From the NCBI RefSeq assembly GCF_034119845.1, contig NZ_CP139420.1, positions 2,210,001 to 2,274,000 of the forward strand: 64,000 bases of DNA, in the 5' to 3' direction. The position numbers and the translations under genes were made by a program. Of the stretch, positions 1 through 9,717 are shown one piece after another (within the stretch, counting starts at the first letter, position 1; every line of letters begins with the position of its first letter). A model generated the notes under the pieces. The model was not told where the DNA came from. It saw nothing but the letters and a program-made list of their open reading frames with translations, and searched no databases. The stretch is from Flavobacterium sp. NG2. GTDB lineage: Bacteria > Bacteroidota > Bacteroidia > Flavobacteriales > Flavobacteriaceae.

Positions 1-2
1 GG

Positions 3-1046
3 CTAGCGCATTGCCAGGCCTGTTCTGTTCCAGAAATTGCCAATGTTTTTAACCGTTCCGGTTTGGACTATGAGTTTGTAACAGGATATTTAGGTGAACA
101 ATCGGTTTGGGATGAAATTCAAGATTGGCTTGAAGCTGCCAACGTAGCCGATGTGATGCACAATAACCGTCTCGGTGTTTTAGGGCATTATTACTGCGGG
201 ATGCTTGATGTTTATTCTGATTTAACCAAACAAGCCGCCGCTTTTGGTACACACATAGAGATTGTCGAAATGTGCGAACTCAAAAAACACAGAGACGAAG
301 CAACAGAATTAGAAGTTCAAAATAAATTAGCCGAGTTCCAAAAAACATTTACAGTTGTTGCCGAATGCGAAGAAGCAGAATTAATTCGTGCCGCCAAAAC
401 CTCGGTTGCCTTAGACAAATTGGTACAAAATCACAATTTAGGTTCTTTGGCTTATTATTACGAAGGAGAATCGGGGAATGAATATGAAAATATTGTAACC
501 TCAGTAATCGCTGGAAATACTTTGCTAACTGGGAAAAATATTCCAGTTGCAGGAGAATACGAAATTAAAAATGCCCAAGCCATGAAAATCATGGATGCCT
601 TTGGTGTGGGTGGCTCTTTTTCGGAGTTTTATGCGATGGATTTTAACGATGATATTGTGATGCTTGGTCATGATGGTCCCGCTCATTTTGCCATTGCCGA
701 AGGGAACGTACAACTAGTGCCACTTCCTGTTTACCACGGAAAACCTGGTAAAGGTCTTTCGATACAAATGACCGTAAAACACGGCCCCGTAACCTTACTC
801 TCTGTGGTAGAAGGTAAAGATGAAGTCTTTTTATTAGTGGCAGAAGGTGAATCAGTTGCAGGTCCTGTGCTTCAAATAGGAAATACCAACAGCCGTTATC
901 GTTTTTCAATTGGCGCACGTGCTTTTATGAACGAATGGTCTAAACAAGGGCCTTCGCATCATTGTGCCATTGGAGTTGGACATATTGCTAATAAAATTGA
1001 CAAACTCGGTAATTTATTGAAATTAAAAGTGGTGCGAATTTGTTAA
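3..1046 (+). CDS. L-arabinose/L-fucose isomerase-like sugar isomerase (5' partial)
   Basis: This is the C-terminal part of a cytoplasmic sugar isomerase of the AraA/FucI-like superfamily (COG2160 type), which interconverts an aldose and a ketose. The frame is open from base 3 to the stop; the TTG at 63 is internal, because residues upstream (HCQACSVPEIANVFNRSG) continue the same protein. Recognisable family segments are GGSFSEFYAMDF, with the conserved Glu that normally binds the catalytic metal, LGHDGPAHFAIAEG, ILQIGNTNSRYRF (as VLQIGNTNS here) and the final SHHCAIGVGH. It has no signal peptide in view and differs in kind from the secreted enzymes that follow. By context it could channel a deoxy-sugar or pentose released by the PUL, but the substrate (arabinose, fucose, rhamnose) cannot be set from sequence. 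The window edge removes the N-terminus. Confidence 0.85.
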   Translation, partial: LAHCQACSVPEIANVFNRSGLDYEFVTGYLGEQSVWDEIQDWLEAANVADVMHNNRLGVLGHYYCGMLDVYSDLTKQAAAFGTHIEIVEMCELKKHRDEATELEVQNKLAEFQKTFTVVAECEEAELIRAAKTSVALDKLVQNHNLGSLAYYYEGESGNEYENIVTSVIAGNTLLTGKNIPVAGEYEIKNAQAMKIMDAFGVGGSFSEFYAMDFNDDIVMLGHDGPAHFAIAEGNVQLVPLPVYHGKPGKGLSIQMTVKHGPVTLLSVVEGKDEVFLLVAEGESVAGPVLQIGNTNSRYRFSIGARAFMNEWSKQGPSHHCAIGVGHIANKIDKLGNLLKLKVVRIC

Positions 1047-1085
1047 TGTTTGTTTAGGGATGGATTTTTTTGGTTAATAACCAAG

Positions 1086-1126
1086 ACAGTACAGGATAAA
1101 AATTATATAGCTAAGATTTAAGTTTA
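1086..1126 (+). promoter_or_regulatory. Tandem ACAGG box plus -7 element upstream of GH106
   Basis: ACAGT-ACAGG-ATAAA lies at 1086-1100. After a 19-bp gap from the end of CAGGATAA (1099) comes TAAGTTTA at 1119-1126, one base off the Bacteroidota -7 consensus TAnnTTTG. The same geometry recurs at eight other places here. It predicts a leader of about 120 nt before the ATG at 1251. Confidence 0.6.
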
Positions 1127-1196
1127 TCAACAATAAAAATAAAGTTGTAAATGAATATTTGAAGCCTCATTCTTAATGTTGTTTCAAAATCATACA

Positions 1197-1226
1197 AAAC
1201 TATTAATGCAATAGTTTCTACTTTTT
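1197..1226 (+). promoter_or_regulatory. Leader hairpin followed by short U-run
   Basis: A perfect 8-bp AT-rich inverted repeat (AAACTATT / AATAGTTT, loop 5) is followed by CTACTTTTT. It sits 25 nt before the GH106 start and inside the predicted leader. It resembles a weak intrinsic terminator; attenuation is inference. Confidence 0.3.
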
Positions 1227-1250
1227 ACACACTTTTTTAAAATAAAAATC

Positions 1251-4200
1251 ATGAAAATTTCCTCTATTGTATGCTTTGTATTAAGTATTCAGCTGTTTTT
1301 TGTAGGTTGTAAACCTCAAAAAACTGCTGTTGTTTCAGGAAAAAACATCCCTGAAACAAGTCTTGAAAAATTAAAAAAAGGGTTTTCATCACCAGAAATG
1401 CAATACCATCCCGAAACTTGGTTTCATTTTAACGGAAATAACATTAGCAAAGAAGGGATTACACTCGACTTAGTAGCAATAAAATATGCCGGTATTCAAG
1501 GAGTACATTTATTTAATAAAAACGGACAGGTATTTCCAGGGGTTAAACAAATCAAAGTATTATCACCAGAATGGGAAGATATGGTGCGTCATACGGCCGA
1601 TGAATGCAAGCGTTTAGGCTTAAAATTTACGATGCAAAATTGCCCCGGCTGGTCCATGACAGGCGGTCCTTGGGTACCTGCCCAAGAGGCGCAAAGAGAA
1701 ATTGTAGAAACGGTTTACCGATTAAAAGGTGGAGCGAAATTTAATGAAGTTTTATCAATTGATTCTTTGTATAAAACTCCAGATTATGATTATAAAGAGG
1801 TGCAGGTTCTGGCATTTCCAACTCCAGAAGGCGACGATACAGCCATACTCAATCCTTCAAAAGTAGAGACTAATAATACCATTGTACCTTGGGAAGATAT
1901 TTTTAACCCTAATTCTAAAATCATTGTCACAGCCAAAACCACCATGCTTGACAAAGAATTGCCACAATACAGAGCCGAAGGGATTGCCAAAGTAGCTACA
2001 AAAAACAGTTGGGTAAAAACGATATTTAATAATCCCGTTACCTTTCGTTCTATAGAATTGCCTCCATTGCGGCATATTATAACGGATTCACAATACCCAA
2101 AAGTAGATGTTACCCTCAAAGTAGAAGCAGTTTTAGAAAATACTCTAACTCAGATTGCAGCGATTAAAATACCTGATGGTCACTGGAATGACAGACAAAA
2201 ATATTTAACATTGGCTGTTCCTGAAACTACAGCAAAAGAATTTGTTTTCACTTTTGAAGGGACTCATGTTATTCAACCAGAATTTATTCATTTAACTTCA
2301 AAACCAAGGCTTCATAATCACGAAGCCAAAGCAGCCAAAACACTGCGTGGTATTAAAGAGGAAATGACCTATCATTATGCCGAAAACACCATTATTCCTG
2401 CGGATAAAATTTTGAATATTACTGATAAAATGTCCTCAGATGGTAAACTAACTTGGGATGTTCCAAACGGAAATTGGACAGTAGTACGTTTTGGTCATAT
2501 CAATATGAGACTTACTAACAAACCTGCCATGCCAGAATCGACGGGTTGGGAATCGAGTAAATTAGATAAAATAGCCATTGAAAATCATTTGCGCAAGGGG
2601 ATGATTGGCAAGATGATTCAGCCTGGTGGTCCCATTGGTGACGGAAAACTAAAAGGTTTATTGATTGATAGTTGGGAAAGTCACGTGCCTACTTGGACGA
2701 TAAACTCTGAAAATATGTTTCAAGAGTTTGAAAAGCGTCGTGGGTATAGCATGAAAAAATATTTACCAACCACCATGGGATATATCGTTGAAAGCCCTGA
2801 GGTAACCACCAAGTTTTTACGGGATATACGCCAAACCATGGATGATGTGTATGTAGATAATTTTTTCAGCCATTTTGCAAAAATCGCCCATGAAATGGGA
2901 ACAGAAGTATATACCGAAGGAGCAGGTGGTGAAGTCTTACCTATTGACCCTATGCGTTATTATGGTGTCAGTGATATACCCATGACGGAGTTTTGGTATC
3001 CTACTGCACCTTCGAAGCAAAATGAAAACGATAAACTAGTATTTTCTGCCACCTCTGCCATGCATTTGTATAACAAACCAAAATTAGCCGCAGAAGCCTG
3101 TACACAATTAAACGTAAAATGGAACGAACACCCTTTTGATGTCAAATACTTGATAGATTATAATTTTACAAAAGGGATTAACCATTTGGTTTTCCATACA
3201 TTTTCACATACCCCACAAACCAATGTTACTCCTGGTTCAAGTTTTGGAGGAAATATCGGTTTTCCTTTGGTTAGAAAACAAACTTGGTGGAAGCACATGC
3301 CAGATTGGATTACTTATTTGGCACGTGACCAATATATGCTACAACAAGGCGAATATGTAGCCGATGTACTTTGGTATTATGGCGATGATTTTGTACGTCC
3401 GCCTTCTGATTTGGATTATTTTCCGAAAGGCTATCGTTTTGATTATTTGAATGAAGAAATTTTACAAACTAAATTATCGGTAAAAGACGGAAAAATCAAT
3501 GTAAAAGAGGCAGGTGATTACCGAGTTATTTTACTTAGAGATTCTGATGAAATGTTGCTTTCAACGCTTCAAAAGTTAAAAGAATTAGTGCTTCAAGGAG
3601 CAGTGATTGTTGGGAATAAACCAATGGGGTCTCCCAGTTTGATGGATGATGAAAACGATTTGAAAACACTCAAATCCATTTCAGATGAATTATGGGGAAC
3701 TGAAAATAGAGGGGTTAAAAAAGGGGGCTTGGGTAAGGTGTATTGGGGACAAACCCTTGATGAGGTTTTAAAAGCCGAAACCATTGCGCCTGATGTTGTA
3801 GTGCCTGAAGGTTTACCAATTCATTGGATTCACCGCCAAACCGCCGATGCGGATATTTATTTTGTGAGTACAACAAGCGATAAACCAGTTGATGTTTCGT
3901 TAAGTTTTAGAGTGACTAATACCCATCCTCAATTCTGGGATGCCTTTACAGGGGAACAACAAGATGCCTTGGTTTGGTCTAAGGATAAGGAAAGAATTAA
4001 TGTGGCCTTATCTTTTAGTCCAAGTGGTAGTGCTATAGTGGTTTTTCCAAAAGGCGAAAAGAAATCGAGTTGTTCCAAAATTGTTTTTGAAAACCAAACG
4101 ATTTTGAGTTCAGAAAAAGGATGGTATAGAATTCATAATAACAATAATTTAATAACTGTTTCAAAAACAGGAAATGACATACTAGCTTCAAAATCGGGTA

Positions 4201-4730
4201 CTTATCAATTTTATGAAGGAGAAATAGTCAATTCAATTCAATTAAAGGTTGAAGAAACGACTCTTCAAAATAATTGGAAAGCTGCTTTTGAAAAAGGTTG
4301 GGGTACTCCCGAATCCATTCAAATACCAAAATTAGAATCATTATCAAACCACGAGAATAATGCAGTAAAACATTATTCAGGAACGATAACCTATACCAAA
4401 GATTTCAAGCTCGAAAGTATTGGTGAAAATTGTAGCATTGATTTAGGTGAAGTAGCCAACATTGCCGAACTATGGTGCAATGGACAAAAAGTAGGCACAC
4501 GCTGGGCGCCACCTTTTACTTTTGATGTGAGTAAATTTATTAAAAAAGGAAACAATACACTAGAAGTCAAAGTGACTAATACCTGGAGAAATCAGTTGAT
4601 TTTTGATAACACACGTTCAAAAGAAACTAAAAAAACTTGGACTACCAATCCTCCTAAAAAGGATGATACAAAATTGGATTCATCCGGTTTAATCGGGCCT
4701 GTTACACTAAAGACCTATTTCAATAAATGA
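1251..4730 (+). CDS. GH106 family alpha-L-rhamnosidase, lipoprotein
   Basis: Predicted exo-acting alpha-L-rhamnosidase that removes terminal L-rhamnose, anchored as a lipoprotein. The N-terminus is a signal peptide with lipobox LFFVG-C20. Family marks are ETWFHFNGNNISKEG and AIKYAGIQGVHLF near the start of the barrel, LIDSWES (Glu476) and YTEGAGG (Glu556); both carboxylates match positions in the second GH106 of this window (312 and 389). The C-terminus (about 1050-1159) is a galactose-binding-like sandwich with WCNGQKVG and KGNNTLEVKVTNTW. Compared with the second copy it carries about 165 extra residues (roughly 200-380) that look like an inserted beta-sandwich. It is the first gene of a four-gene run (GH106, GH78-like, GH59, GH106), about 125 nt behind its promoter box. 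GH106 assignment is firm; linkage specificity is not known. Confidence 0.9.
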   Translation: MKISSIVCFVLSIQLFFVGCKPQKTAVVSGKNIPETSLEKLKKGFSSPEMQYHPETWFHFNGNNISKEGITLDLVAIKYAGIQGVHLFNKNGQVFPGVKQIKVLSPEWEDMVRHTADECKRLGLKFTMQNCPGWSMTGGPWVPAQEAQREIVETVYRLKGGAKFNEVLSIDSLYKTPDYDYKEVQVLAFPTPEGDDTAILNPSKVETNNTIVPWEDIFNPNSKIIVTAKTTMLDKELPQYRAEGIAKVATKNSWVKTIFNNPVTFRSIELPPLRHIITDSQYPKVDVTLKVEAVLENTLTQIAAIKIPDGHWNDRQKYLTLAVPETTAKEFVFTFEGTHVIQPEFIHLTSKPRLHNHEAKAAKTLRGIKEEMTYHYAENTIIPADKILNITDKMSSDGKLTWDVPNGNWTVVRFGHINMRLTNKPAMPESTGWESSKLDKIAIENHLRKGMIGKMIQPGGPIGDGKLKGLLIDSWESHVPTWTINSENMFQEFEKRRGYSMKKYLPTTMGYIVESPEVTTKFLRDIRQTMDDVYVDNFFSHFAKIAHEMGTEVYTEGAGGEVLPIDPMRYYGVSDIPMTEFWYPTAPSKQNENDKLVFSATSAMHLYNKPKLAAEACTQLNVKWNEHPFDVKYLIDYNFTKGINHLVFHTFSHTPQTNVTPGSSFGGNIGFPLVRKQTWWKHMPDWITYLARDQYMLQQGEYVADVLWYYGDDFVRPPSDLDYFPKGYRFDYLNEEILQTKLSVKDGKINVKEAGDYRVILLRDSDEMLLSTLQKLKELVLQGAVIVGNKPMGSPSLMDDENDLKTLKSISDELWGTENRGVKKGGLGKVYWGQTLDEVLKAETIAPDVVVPEGLPIHWIHRQTADADIYFVSTTSDKPVDVSLSFRVTNTHPQFWDAFTGEQQDALVWSKDKERINVALSFSPSGSAIVVFPKGEKKSSCSKIVFENQTILSSEKGWYRIHNNNNLITVSKTGNDILASKSGTYQFYEGEIVNSIQLKVEETTLQNNWKAAFEKGWGTPESIQIPKLESLSNHENNAVKHYSGTITYTKDFKLESIGENCSIDLGEVANIAELWCNGQKVGTRWAPPFTFDVSKFIKKGNNTLEVKVTNTWRNQLIFDNTRSKETKKTWTTNPPKKDDTKLDSSGLIGPVTLKTYFNK

Positions 4731-4824
4731 TTTTTTTTGAATAACAAACAGTCTTTTAAATTTTTTTAAAACATAAAAAGTAAAAAAAATACAAAATAGC
4801 GATAAAGCTGTTACTCTATATTAG

Positions 4825-7206
4825 ATGAAAGCACAAATGATAACAGTAAGAAAAAAAATCAGCACTTCATTAATTTTGGTTTTAATGGTAACTATTGGCT
4901 ATTCCAAAACCCCCAACTGGGGTAACGCACAATGGATGTGGCAAGAAGAGGCAGGACCAGCCAATACCTGGGTTGCTTTTCGTAAAACTTTTGATCTTAA
5001 AAATGTTCCTACTGAAGCTTTGGCACATTTAGCTGTAGATACCAAATATTGGCTGTGGGTAAATGGTAAAGCAGTTTTGTTTGAAGGTGGTTTGGCTCGT
5101 GGAGCGGCACCCAACACCAATTATTATGATGAGGTAGATTTAAAACCCTATTTAAAACAAGGTAAAAACACCATCGCTATTTTGGTTTGGTACTGGGGAA
5201 GAACACGAAAAGTTCATGACGATAGTGGCAAAGGCGGTCTCTTATTTCATGCCAATTTAGGAAATCAGATTATAGAATCAAATACAGACTGGAAGCTAAA
5301 ATTGCATCCAGCTTACGACCCCAATAGCGGTGGCGGTGGCGATTCTGCCAATCGTGTAAATGCTTACAATGTAAAATTTGATGCACGTTTGGCTATGGGG
5401 GATTGGTCTGATAAGTCTTGGTACTCTCAAAATTATGATGATAGTAATTGGAGCAGTCCAAGCCTTAAAGGATTGGCAAACAGTTTACCGTGGGGGAATT
5501 TAGTAAAAAGAGCTATTCCGCAATGGAACGACAGAGGCTTAACTGATTATGAATCACTTAAAATTAGCTCCAAAACGGATAAGGTTAATATTAAATTACC
5601 TTATAAAAACAATACAGATACTACAGTAATCATCCATGCTAAACTTCCTTTCAACAAACAAATCACACCTTATCTTAAAGTGAATAGCACTGCGGGTAAA
5701 ACCATTATTGCAAATACCGACAATCCATTTAATATGTTAAGTGGAACTTATATTACGAAAGATGGGGAGCAGGCCTTTGAAAGTTATTCTTGGATAAATG
5801 GTCATGTTGTAACCTACAGCATTCCGCCAGGTGTTGAGGTATTAGACTTAAAATACCGATGGACAGGTGTTGGAGAAATGACAGGTAATTTTGAATGTAA
5901 TGATGATTATTTTACACGTCTTTGGTGGATGGCTCGTAATACCTTGTATATATGCGCCCGTGATGGCTATATGGATTGTCCTGATAGAGAACGTGGGTTA
6001 TGGATAGGTGATGTAGCCGATCAAACAGGTGCCATTTTCTACACTTTGGATGGTGCTGGACGCCAATTGCTGAAGAAAGGAATTGACAATACGATTGCCT
6101 ATCGCGCTGGTGATACGATTCAAGGGTTGGCACCCGGCTTTGGTGCTTACCGAGGAAAAAGTAGCGAACTGACCTGTCAAAGTTTACAATTTATTGATCA
6201 AGTAGTTTGGCAATATTACTACAATACTGGAGATAAAGAAACATTAGCAAATGCTTATCCTGCTATTTTTAACTATCTAAATCTTTGGAAAATGAAACCA
6301 AATGGTTTACCCGAACATCGCAAGGGCTATGCCAATTGGGTAGATTGGGGGGAAGATACAGACCCAACTCCAACGAACGTTTGTTGGTATTATATGTCGC
6401 TAAAAGCTGCCAAAAAAATGGCAATAGCATTGAAGCAAGATAAAGATATTGAATGGTATAGCAATCGAATAACAAGTATTGAAAAAAACTTCGCAAATGA
6501 GTATTGGCAAGGAACACATTATGGAACAAAAGGGAAACCAATAGAAGAGCGTACCACGTCTTTGGCTATTGTAAGTGGTTTGGCTGACAAAGCCCATTAT
6601 GACAAATTAGTAGATTCTATTTTACTTCCTGTTCAAAAAGCAAGTCCTCACATGGAATGGCTTGCACAAGAGGCTATTATGTTGACAGGTCAATATGATA
6701 AGGGCTTGTTGCGAATGAAACAGCGTTATGAATCTCAAGTAAATAATAAAGAACTAACAACGCTTTATGAAAAATTTGACGATAAAAAACCTGGTACCCC
6801 TAACCATGCGTGGAATGCTCCTAATTATGTACTCTCTAGATATATTGCAGGAATAAAGGCAACTGATGTTGCTTGGAAATCCTTTGAAGTAAAACCAAAT
6901 CTAGCGCATCTAACTTATGTAAAGCAAATTGTTCCTTCTGTAAAAGGAGATATTTCTGTTGAAGTCAATAAAACAAAAGATAGGTATTCTATTCATTTAA
7001 GTTCTCCCAAAGAAACAACAGCAACCATTTATGTACCTAAATCAGGTAAAAAGATTAGCAAGATTTTAGTAAACGGAAAAAATGTTTGGAAGGGGGGTAA
7101 GAAATTCAAACAATTGGATGGTTTTGAATATGTAAGTCAAGATTCAAATGATATCATGTTTAAAGTTGTTCCTGGCAAATGGTTAGTGGTTGCTCAATAC
7201 CAATAA
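4825..7206 (+). CDS. GH78-like alpha-L-rhamnosidase (short, divergent)
   Basis: A secreted six-hairpin glycosidase related to GH78 alpha-L-rhamnosidases. Residues 1-28 form a signal peptide ending near GYSK. An N-terminal rhamnosidase-type sandwich follows (AQWMWQEE, FRKTFDL, YWLWVNGKAV, KPYLKQGKNTIAI). The catalytic (alpha/alpha)6 domain begins near residue 355 and carries the family signature YMDCPDRERGLWIGD (putative acid Glu389). The C-terminal sandwich, from about residue 690, includes FEVKPNLAHL and VKGDISVEV. At 793 aa it is shorter than the other two GH78 proteins here (953 and 925 aa) and lacks their N-terminal Ig-like domain. Its signature differs from the canonical DCPQRDERLGW, so substrate or linkage may differ. 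It lies 94 nt after the GH106 stop, in the same run. Confidence 0.82.
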   Translation: MKAQMITVRKKISTSLILVLMVTIGYSKTPNWGNAQWMWQEEAGPANTWVAFRKTFDLKNVPTEALAHLAVDTKYWLWVNGKAVLFEGGLARGAAPNTNYYDEVDLKPYLKQGKNTIAILVWYWGRTRKVHDDSGKGGLLFHANLGNQIIESNTDWKLKLHPAYDPNSGGGGDSANRVNAYNVKFDARLAMGDWSDKSWYSQNYDDSNWSSPSLKGLANSLPWGNLVKRAIPQWNDRGLTDYESLKISSKTDKVNIKLPYKNNTDTTVIIHAKLPFNKQITPYLKVNSTAGKTIIANTDNPFNMLSGTYITKDGEQAFESYSWINGHVVTYSIPPGVEVLDLKYRWTGVGEMTGNFECNDDYFTRLWWMARNTLYICARDGYMDCPDRERGLWIGDVADQTGAIFYTLDGAGRQLLKKGIDNTIAYRAGDTIQGLAPGFGAYRGKSSELTCQSLQFIDQVVWQYYYNTGDKETLANAYPAIFNYLNLWKMKPNGLPEHRKGYANWVDWGEDTDPTPTNVCWYYMSLKAAKKMAIALKQDKDIEWYSNRITSIEKNFANEYWQGTHYGTKGKPIEERTTSLAIVSGLADKAHYDKLVDSILLPVQKASPHMEWLAQEAIMLTGQYDKGLLRMKQRYESQVNNKELTTLYEKFDDKKPGTPNHAWNAPNYVLSRYIAGIKATDVAWKSFEVKPNLAHLTYVKQIVPSVKGDISVEVNKTKDRYSIHLSSPKETTATIYVPKSGKKISKILVNGKNVWKGGKKFKQLDGFEYVSQDSNDIMFKVVPGKWLVVAQYQ

Positions 7207-7314
7207 TAGGGTACCCTCTTTTGGAATAGATAAGCCTAGAGGCCTTATTCTTTATTTTTCATTCAAAAAAAACAGATTAGATAAACGTATTGTATAACTA
7301 AAAAAAGTCAATTT

Positions 7315-9624
7315 ATGAGAATTTTTATTTTTTTTCTAATGAGTATCAGTACAATGGTACAGGCTATGGAAATCAAAAATCTAAAATGCGAAGGACAAAC
7401 AAATCCTGTAGGAATTACCAAAACGCATCCCAGTTTTAGCTGGACATTTGTAGGAGATAAAACAAGTCCAGAACAAGGAGGTTTTCGGATTATGATGGCC
7501 ACCAGTATTGAGAAATTAAAGTATCCTGATATTTGGGATACGGGGCCAACAAGCAATGCAGGTACAGGACCTTATAAATATTTGGGTGAACCCCTAAAAT
7601 CAGGACAAAAAGTTTATTGGATGGTGACTGTTTGGGGTAATAATCGCGGGGTGTTACACAGTGAACCTTCTTGGTTTGTGATGGGTGATATTAAAAACCC
7701 TGAAAAAACTTTTGTACCACCCGTTTTTGAACAAAAAAAAGGGGTAGTAAAAATCACTTTAAACCCAAAAGATAAGGGTCGGGTTTTTGAAGGAATTGGA
7801 GGCGTTAGTGCGGGTGCTTCTACTGATTTATTGTACGATTATAAAGATCCTTACCGAAGTCAAATTTTAGATTTGTTGTTTAAACCCAAGTTTGGGGCTG
7901 GTTTTCAGCATCTAAAAGTAGAAATGGGTGGTGGCGAAAATTCCACTTGTGGGTCTGAACCCTCGCATGCTATTACTAGAGAAGAATTAAAAAATCCAGT
8001 GTCTAGAGGGTATGAATTTTGGCTGATGCGCGAAGCTAAAAACCGAAATCGAGACTTGATTTTAGAATACCTGCCTTGGAGTTTTCCAGGCTATCTGAAA
8101 CCGAATATTTACACCAAAGAATCTGCTGAATATTTCGTTTCATTTATGGATGTGGCAAAACGCGATTGGAATTTGGATATCGACTGGGTAGCAGCGGCCG
8201 AAAACGAGAACTATACGGATCGCGATTGGTTGGTCAATGAAGTGCGCCCCCTATTGGATGCCCGAGGCTACAAAAAAGTGAAAATTCAAGGACCAGATGA
8301 TAATAGCGGCGATTGGCAAATTTTTGAAGCTTTTGAAAAGGATCCCGAATTCGATAAGGTGGTAGAAGCCTCAGGATATCACTATATAACGGGACGTGAG
8401 TTCAATGAAAATATGGTGGATGGTAGAGGTCGTCCTACAACTGACAAGGCCAAAGCATCGGGAAAACCGCTTTGGGCTAGTGAAGATTGGAGCTGGACAG
8501 GTAAAGACTGGGGTGGAGCCGGGGCACTCAATCTAGCACGTTTATACAACAAGTTTTATATTCGAGATAAAATTACCAAAACCCTCATTTGGGCTCCTAT
8601 TGGCTCGATATATGAATCGGTTACTTGGGATAAGGCAGGAGCTATGAAAGCTAACAGTCCTTGGAGTGGTTATTATGAAGTATGGCCTACTATTTGGGCA
8701 ACAGCGCACACCACACAATTTGCAGAACCTAACAAATGGCAGTATTTAGACAAAGCTTGTGGCTTGTTTGATGCTGCAACTTACAAAGGAAGTTGTGTTA
8801 GTTTAAAAGAAATAAACAGCGATAATTGGAGTATGATTATTTGTACTGAGAAGGCTGAGACCTTAGAAGTTAAGATTGAAAAAGGCTTGTCGGATAAAAC
8901 GGTTACAGTTTGGAAATCAGATGAAAATAATCAGTTTGTTCAGCAAAAAAGCATTAGTCCTAAAAATGGAAAGTTTGTAATAAATCTTGACGCTAAGAGC
9001 ATCTATTCATTGACATCCACTACAGGTCAACAAAAAGGGCATTATACAATTCCTAATGAAACGGCTTTTCCTTTTCCTTATAGTGAAGATTATGAAGATA
9101 GAAAAGCAGGGGATTTACCTAAATACCATTCAGACCAGACAGGGAGTTTTGAAATTGCCAAAAAAGAAGATGGAACAAATTGTTTGAAACAAATCAATCC
9201 AGAACAAGGGTACGACTGGATGCGTGTGTATCGTCAGTCGAATATTAAACCCAATACTTTAGTGGGAGACATCAACTGGAAGGATTTTACCTGTAGCGTA
9301 GATGTATTCATCGATGGTGGTGATGTTGAATTAGGAGGAAGAGTACAAGGCAGTTATTTAAAAGGACATCGTTTGATGCTTGAAAAAACTGGAAACTGGA
9401 AACTGGTTTTCGATAAAACAATTTTGGCTTCGGGGACTATTAAGAATTTTGACGGAAGTATTTGGCACCATCTAAAACTTAGTTTTAAAGAAAAAGAGAT
9501 TAAAGCATTTGTTGATGGGGTATTGTTAACCGAACTAACCCACAATACAGGCAATGGATATGTTTTATTGGGAAGTTCCTATAACCATAATCTTTTTGAC
9601 AATCTTAAAGTTTTCAAAGAATAA
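7315..9624 (+). CDS. GH59 galactocerebrosidase-like beta-galactosidase with GH78-type N-terminal domain
   Basis: Predicted secreted beta-galactosidase of family GH59 (galactosylceramidase family). After the signal peptide (about 1-17), residues 20-125 are the Ig/Fn3-like domain normally found at the front of GH78 rhamnosidases (LKCEGQTNPVGI, PSFSWTF, QKVYWMVTVWG). From about residue 145 the GH59 domain begins: RVFEGIGGVSAGAST, PYRSQILDLLFKP, LKVEMGGG. The likely acid/base is Glu298 in ENENYTD and the likely nucleophile Glu390 in LWASEDWSW. The C-terminal 200 residues (FPYSEDYEDRKAGDLP, DNLKVF) match the lectin-like sandwich of galactocerebrosidase. In a bacterial PUL the substrate is more likely a galactoside side chain than a sphingolipid. 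The domain combination is unusual; the GH59 call rests on motif recognition. Confidence 0.82.
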   Translation: MRIFIFFLMSISTMVQAMEIKNLKCEGQTNPVGITKTHPSFSWTFVGDKTSPEQGGFRIMMATSIEKLKYPDIWDTGPTSNAGTGPYKYLGEPLKSGQKVYWMVTVWGNNRGVLHSEPSWFVMGDIKNPEKTFVPPVFEQKKGVVKITLNPKDKGRVFEGIGGVSAGASTDLLYDYKDPYRSQILDLLFKPKFGAGFQHLKVEMGGGENSTCGSEPSHAITREELKNPVSRGYEFWLMREAKNRNRDLILEYLPWSFPGYLKPNIYTKESAEYFVSFMDVAKRDWNLDIDWVAAAENENYTDRDWLVNEVRPLLDARGYKKVKIQGPDDNSGDWQIFEAFEKDPEFDKVVEASGYHYITGREFNENMVDGRGRPTTDKAKASGKPLWASEDWSWTGKDWGGAGALNLARLYNKFYIRDKITKTLIWAPIGSIYESVTWDKAGAMKANSPWSGYYEVWPTIWATAHTTQFAEPNKWQYLDKACGLFDAATYKGSCVSLKEINSDNWSMIICTEKAETLEVKIEKGLSDKTVTVWKSDENNQFVQQKSISPKNGKFVINLDAKSIYSLTSTTGQQKGHYTIPNETAFPFPYSEDYEDRKAGDLPKYHSDQTGSFEIAKKEDGTNCLKQINPEQGYDWMRVYRQSNIKPNTLVGDINWKDFTCSVDVFIDGGDVELGGRVQGSYLKGHRLMLEKTGNWKLVFDKTILASGTIKNFDGSIWHHLKLSFKEKEIKAFVDGVLLTELTHNTGNGYVLLGSSYNHNLFDNLKVFKE

Positions 9625-9717
9625 TTTTAAGAATTAAAGAGTAAAATTTAAAGAACTATGAAGGTTCTTGAAATAAGGATAGAAAAACCAAATCCTCTAA
9701 TTAAAGTAGATAGTATA

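Noticed and set aside
7229..7260. Hairpin AAGCC/GGCCTT followed by T-rich sequence considered as a terminator
   Set aside because: The stem is only five pairs with a bulge and the T-rich part is interrupted; read-through into the GH59 gene seems likely.
9658..9717. Earlier ATG as the start of the second GH106
   Set aside because: It would put 20 charged residues in front of an otherwise perfect signal peptide beginning at 9718.
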